Assembly: GCF_020023735.2 (NCBI RefSeq)
Contig: NZ_CP076444.2
Coordinates: forward strand, 1,255,501 to 1,319,500
Reading direction: 5' to 3'
DNA length: 64,000 bases
Source: Mycoavidus sp. HKI
Lineage (GTDB): Bacteria; Pseudomonadota; Gammaproteobacteria; Burkholderiales; Burkholderiaceae
Shown: positions 61,986-64,000 of the stretch, piece after piece
Position numbering within the stretch: the first letter of the stretch is position 1
How the letters are laid out: every line of letters begins with the position of its first letter
Made by a program: the position numbers and the translations under genes
Notes under the pieces: generated by a model
Seen by the model: the letters and a program-made list of their open reading frames with translations, nothing else
Database searches by the model: none
Told to the model about the DNA's origin: nothing

Positions 61986-62368
61986 AAGTAGTTTTCTTAA
62001 TTGCAGAAAGAGCTTCTTCCAGTACACGGCAATTAATACAGTGCCACGAGACAATACGTTCTGCTCATAAGGAATTTAAAAAGAAAATGGACTCTGTAAA
62101 ACTGGACAAATTGGACAAAGGTATAGAAAACACATTCCGCGCTAGCTCTATCGCTTTTGCTGAAACAAGCGCTATGCGGAATGAAGTTAGTGAGAAGCTT
62201 GATCGCTTACTAGCCTCTCGCTCTGAGTCAGCCAGCCCTGATTTAGCAGCAGAAAATGCAAGGCTTAGAGAAGAAAATAAACAATTAAGAGAATACAACA
62301 TGCAATTAATGGCCGCTGCTATGAACAATATAAATAAGAACGCATAAAAGTAGTTTTCTTAATTGCAG
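61634..62368 (+). repeat. Tandem duplication of the 3' end of the coiled-coil gene
   Basis: A 264-bp block is identical at 61634-61897 and 62002-62265. Then 85-odd bases differ, and identity returns over ATAAAAGTAGTTTTCTTAAT plus TGCAG (61982-62006 and 62344-62368). The units are 368 and 362 bp, and TGCAG stands at both ends and the middle (61634, 62002 and 62364). Confidence 0.97.
62003..62346 (+). pseudogene. Promoterless alternative C-terminal cassette
   Basis: The second copy keeps the reading frame of residues 281-368 of the protein but has no start of its own until an internal ATG at 62087. Its tail reads [20 protein letters not shown] then NINKNA, replacing [20 protein letters not shown] and NMNNVNKLG of the expressed gene. 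Homologous recombination across the identical 264 bp would place this tail on the full-length protein. Confidence 0.75.
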
Positions 62369-62378
62369 TACCGAGAAG

Positions 62379-62425
62379 CCCATAAAAAATTCTTTTTCTT
62401 TAAAGACTTTTTATGGGTATTTTTT
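62379..62425 (+). terminator. Terminator after the duplicated cassette
   Basis: CCCATAAAAA at 62379-62388 pairs perfectly with TTTTTATGGG at 62408-62417, and a T-rich run follows. It closes the inserted block on its right. Confidence 0.75.
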
Positions 62426-62457
62426 TGAAATAAAAATATCTAGCTGAAATGAACAAG

Positions 62458-62478
62458 GCCCTCTGAGAGGGCTTTTTT
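62458..62478 (+). terminator. Second terminator, GCCCTC-TGA-GAGGGC
   Basis: A perfect six-pair stem with a three-base loop is followed by T6. It lies 37 bp before the start of the next phage gene and insulates it from the inserted block. Confidence 0.8.
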
Positions 62479-62527
62479 AATGGACGGCTTTTGGATGGCT
62501 ATGCAATAAAAGGTATGACCGATAACC

Positions 62528-63940
62528 CATGTCCTTACACACAACTATAAACAGCCAAGTACAATAAACCTTTAAAAGAAAGAGATGACAGGCAGAGATG
62601 AGCTGGGCAGCGAAAGAATTTAAGACAGTAGATTTAGGTGACAAGCGGTTAAACAAGAGGCTGATGTTGCTTGCAGAGCGTCTTGGGGAAAAGCCGACGG
62701 CGAGTCTGCCTGGGGCATGTAAAGGGTGGGCGGAAACCCAGGGGCGTATCGATTTTTATCTCAAGAGGATATAGGTTGGGAGTCTATTTTAGAGCCGCAC
62801 TGGTCCTGTTCGCGTGCGCGCTTACAAGAGCAGCGTACCGTTTTGTGCATCCAAGACACCACGGAACTGAACTTCAACGGACAATCGATAGAAGGCTTGG
62901 GTCCCCTGTGTTACGAAGCGCAACGAGGTATGTACCTGCACCCGACGTATGCGGTATCGTTGGAGCGTGAACCGTTAGGCGTATTAGATGCGTGGATGTG
63001 GGCACGTGCATCCAAAGAAGACGTAGAGAATCGGTCTGGGATCAAGGAAAGTATACGCTGGATCGAAGGGTATAGCCGACTGGCAGAACTCTCAGCCGAG
63101 TTACCCGAGACACGTTTGGTGTATATGGCAGACCGTGAATCCGACATGCTAGAACTGATATGCAAAGCCTCCGAACTGGGGAATCCGGTGGATTGGTTAA
63201 TTCGCTCGTGTCACAACCGGGTGCTACCAGATGGTGCTCGCCTGTGGGAGGCAGTCGGTGCGCAGGCAGCGGTAGGCGAATTGCATTTTATGATGCCCTC
63301 ACGGCATGGCCAAAAGGCTCGAGCGGTACGTCAGCAAGTCAGAATGAAACGCGTTGTCCTTGATGATAGAAAGGGCTCCCCGTTAGAAGTGACCTGCGTA
63401 ATAGCCCAAGAAGTGGAGGTACCGTCTGGCTGTAAGCCTGTGGAGTGGCGCTTGCTCACTAATCGCGTGGTACTTGATTTCGACGCAGCAGTGGAGTTGA
63501 TTGACTGGTATCGGGCTCGCTGGGAGATTGAGATGTTCTTCCACGTTCTCAAAAACGGCTGTCGCGTCGAGGCGCTGCAACTAGGGGCTATCGAAAAGTT
63601 AGAGAGGGCGCTGGCGGTCTATATGGTGGTGGCTTGGCGAATCGCTCGCTTGATGAGACTAGGCCGTACTTGCCCTGATCTGGAAGCAGAACTGCTGTTT
63701 GAGCCAGAGGAATGGCAAGCCGCGTATCTTCTCATGAAAAAACCTGTGCCAAAAAAGACGCCTCGACTCAATGAAGTAGTGCGGCTTATTGCGATGTTGG
63801 GTGGATTCTTAGGCCGAAAAGGGGATGGCGAGCCCGGCGTAAAAACCATCTGGCAAGGATTACAGCAGGTTACTGCCTTTGCTCAGGGTCTACGCTGGGC
63901 GCGCCAAAACCAGATATTTTGAGTTGTGTATAAGGATATG
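62528..63940 (+). mobile_element. IS4/IS50-type insertion sequence, 1413 bp
   Basis: The ends are CATGTCCTTACACACAACT and the inverse of AGTTGTGTATAAGGATATG, matching at 17 of 19 positions. It is flanked by a perfect 9-bp target duplication CCGATAACC at 62519-62527 and 63941-63949, the length expected for IS50-like elements. It encodes one transposase with a frameshift. Confidence 0.93.
62598..63922 (+). pseudogene. IS4-family (Tn5-like) transposase, single frameshift
   Basis: The frame begins MSWAAKEFKTVDLGDKRLNK. It loses one G in a G-run near 62741: WAETQ then should read GAYRFLSQEDIG, which lies in the next frame. The rest is complete and has the DDE residues in LCIQDTTELNFNG, MADRESDMLEL and YRARWEIEMFFHVLKNG, plus the Tn5-type C-terminal dimerisation region. 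Only this one shift separates it from an active gene; it may be recent, a sequencing error, or bypassed by slippage. Confidence 0.9.
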
Positions 63941-64000
63941 CCGATAACCAACTCTTTCGCATCCTGCTGCCGTTGATTCGGGATGGGCTGCGCGCAGAAG

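Larger units (their letters stand above)
62515..64000 (+). pseudogene. Phage neck/tail gene interrupted by IS after codon 4
   Basis: ATG ACC GAT AAC C at 62515-62527 runs into the IS. After the right-hand target duplicate the frame resumes as CAACTCTTTCGC..., so the joined protein starts [20 protein letters not shown] and E before the window ends. The restored N-terminus looks like phage tail-terminator or related neck proteins. The family is uncertain. Confidence 0.75.

Overview
The window reads as a chromosomal segment of a betaproteobacterium of the Burkholderiaceae. The operon rimP-nusA-infB-rbfA-truB, the order recR-ybaB-dnaX-SRP RNA, a PhaR regulator and a BamD all fit that family. Base composition looks moderate for the family. 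Decayed mobile DNA, a large NACHT-HEAT protein, a CdiA fragment and a membrane/coiled-coil protein suggest a host-associated lineage with a reduced genome, for example a fungal endosymbiont of the Mycoavidus/Glomeribacter type. That assignment is inference; no rRNA gene is present to test it.

Layout. 1-2513: recR (cut by the window edge), ybaB, dnaX with a 12-copy 9-bp minisatellite, and the 4.5S/SRP RNA, all on the minus strand. 2796-12623: accessory block with a 1521-residue NACHT protein carrying about 18 HEAT-like repeats, a PotD-like binding protein whose stop codon borrows the first base of a group II intron, the intron with its reverse transcriptase, and a GC-rich NlpC/P60 lipoprotein. 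12720-17981: wreck of a prophage at tRNA-Leu(TAG), with a tail-fibre-assembly remnant, a frameshifted CdiA C-terminal toxin fragment with a candidate immunity gene, holin remnant, Rz/Rz1 spanins, a broken IS21 istA and the catalytic end of a tyrosine integrase. 18025-40711: housekeeping genes (ahpC/ahpD, the nusA-infB operon, thiC, initiator tRNA-Met, serB, rimO, rnr, rlmB, rpiA, bamD, rluD, pgeF, phaR), interrupted by a small coupled operon with an EamA transporter. 40800-64000: tRNA-Ser(CGA) followed by a long prophage that runs off the right edge.

The second prophage has a leftward early operon (int, xis, several small ORFs, YqaJ exonuclease with a probable annealing partner, CI repressor) and a rightward arm (Cro-like, DUF1376 protein, DnaC-like loader, RusA, HTH protein, serine recombinase, TerS, TerL, portal, head genes, neck genes). 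Many parts are subtly damaged. The CI protease lacks its Ser and Lys, the DnaC-like Walker A reads GKN, a Dam methylase survives only as its first codons, and the YafQ toxin of a DinJ/YafQ pair is truncated. A moron splits terS from terL between partial duplicates of their junction, and an IS4/IS50-type element with a clean 9-bp target duplication breaks the next neck/tail gene.

The most unusual locus is 60.8-62.4 kb. A membrane/coiled-coil protein there is followed by a tandem copy of its 3' end: 264 bp are identical, then the two C-terminal tails diverge sharply before identity resumes. This looks like an alternative C-terminus cassette.
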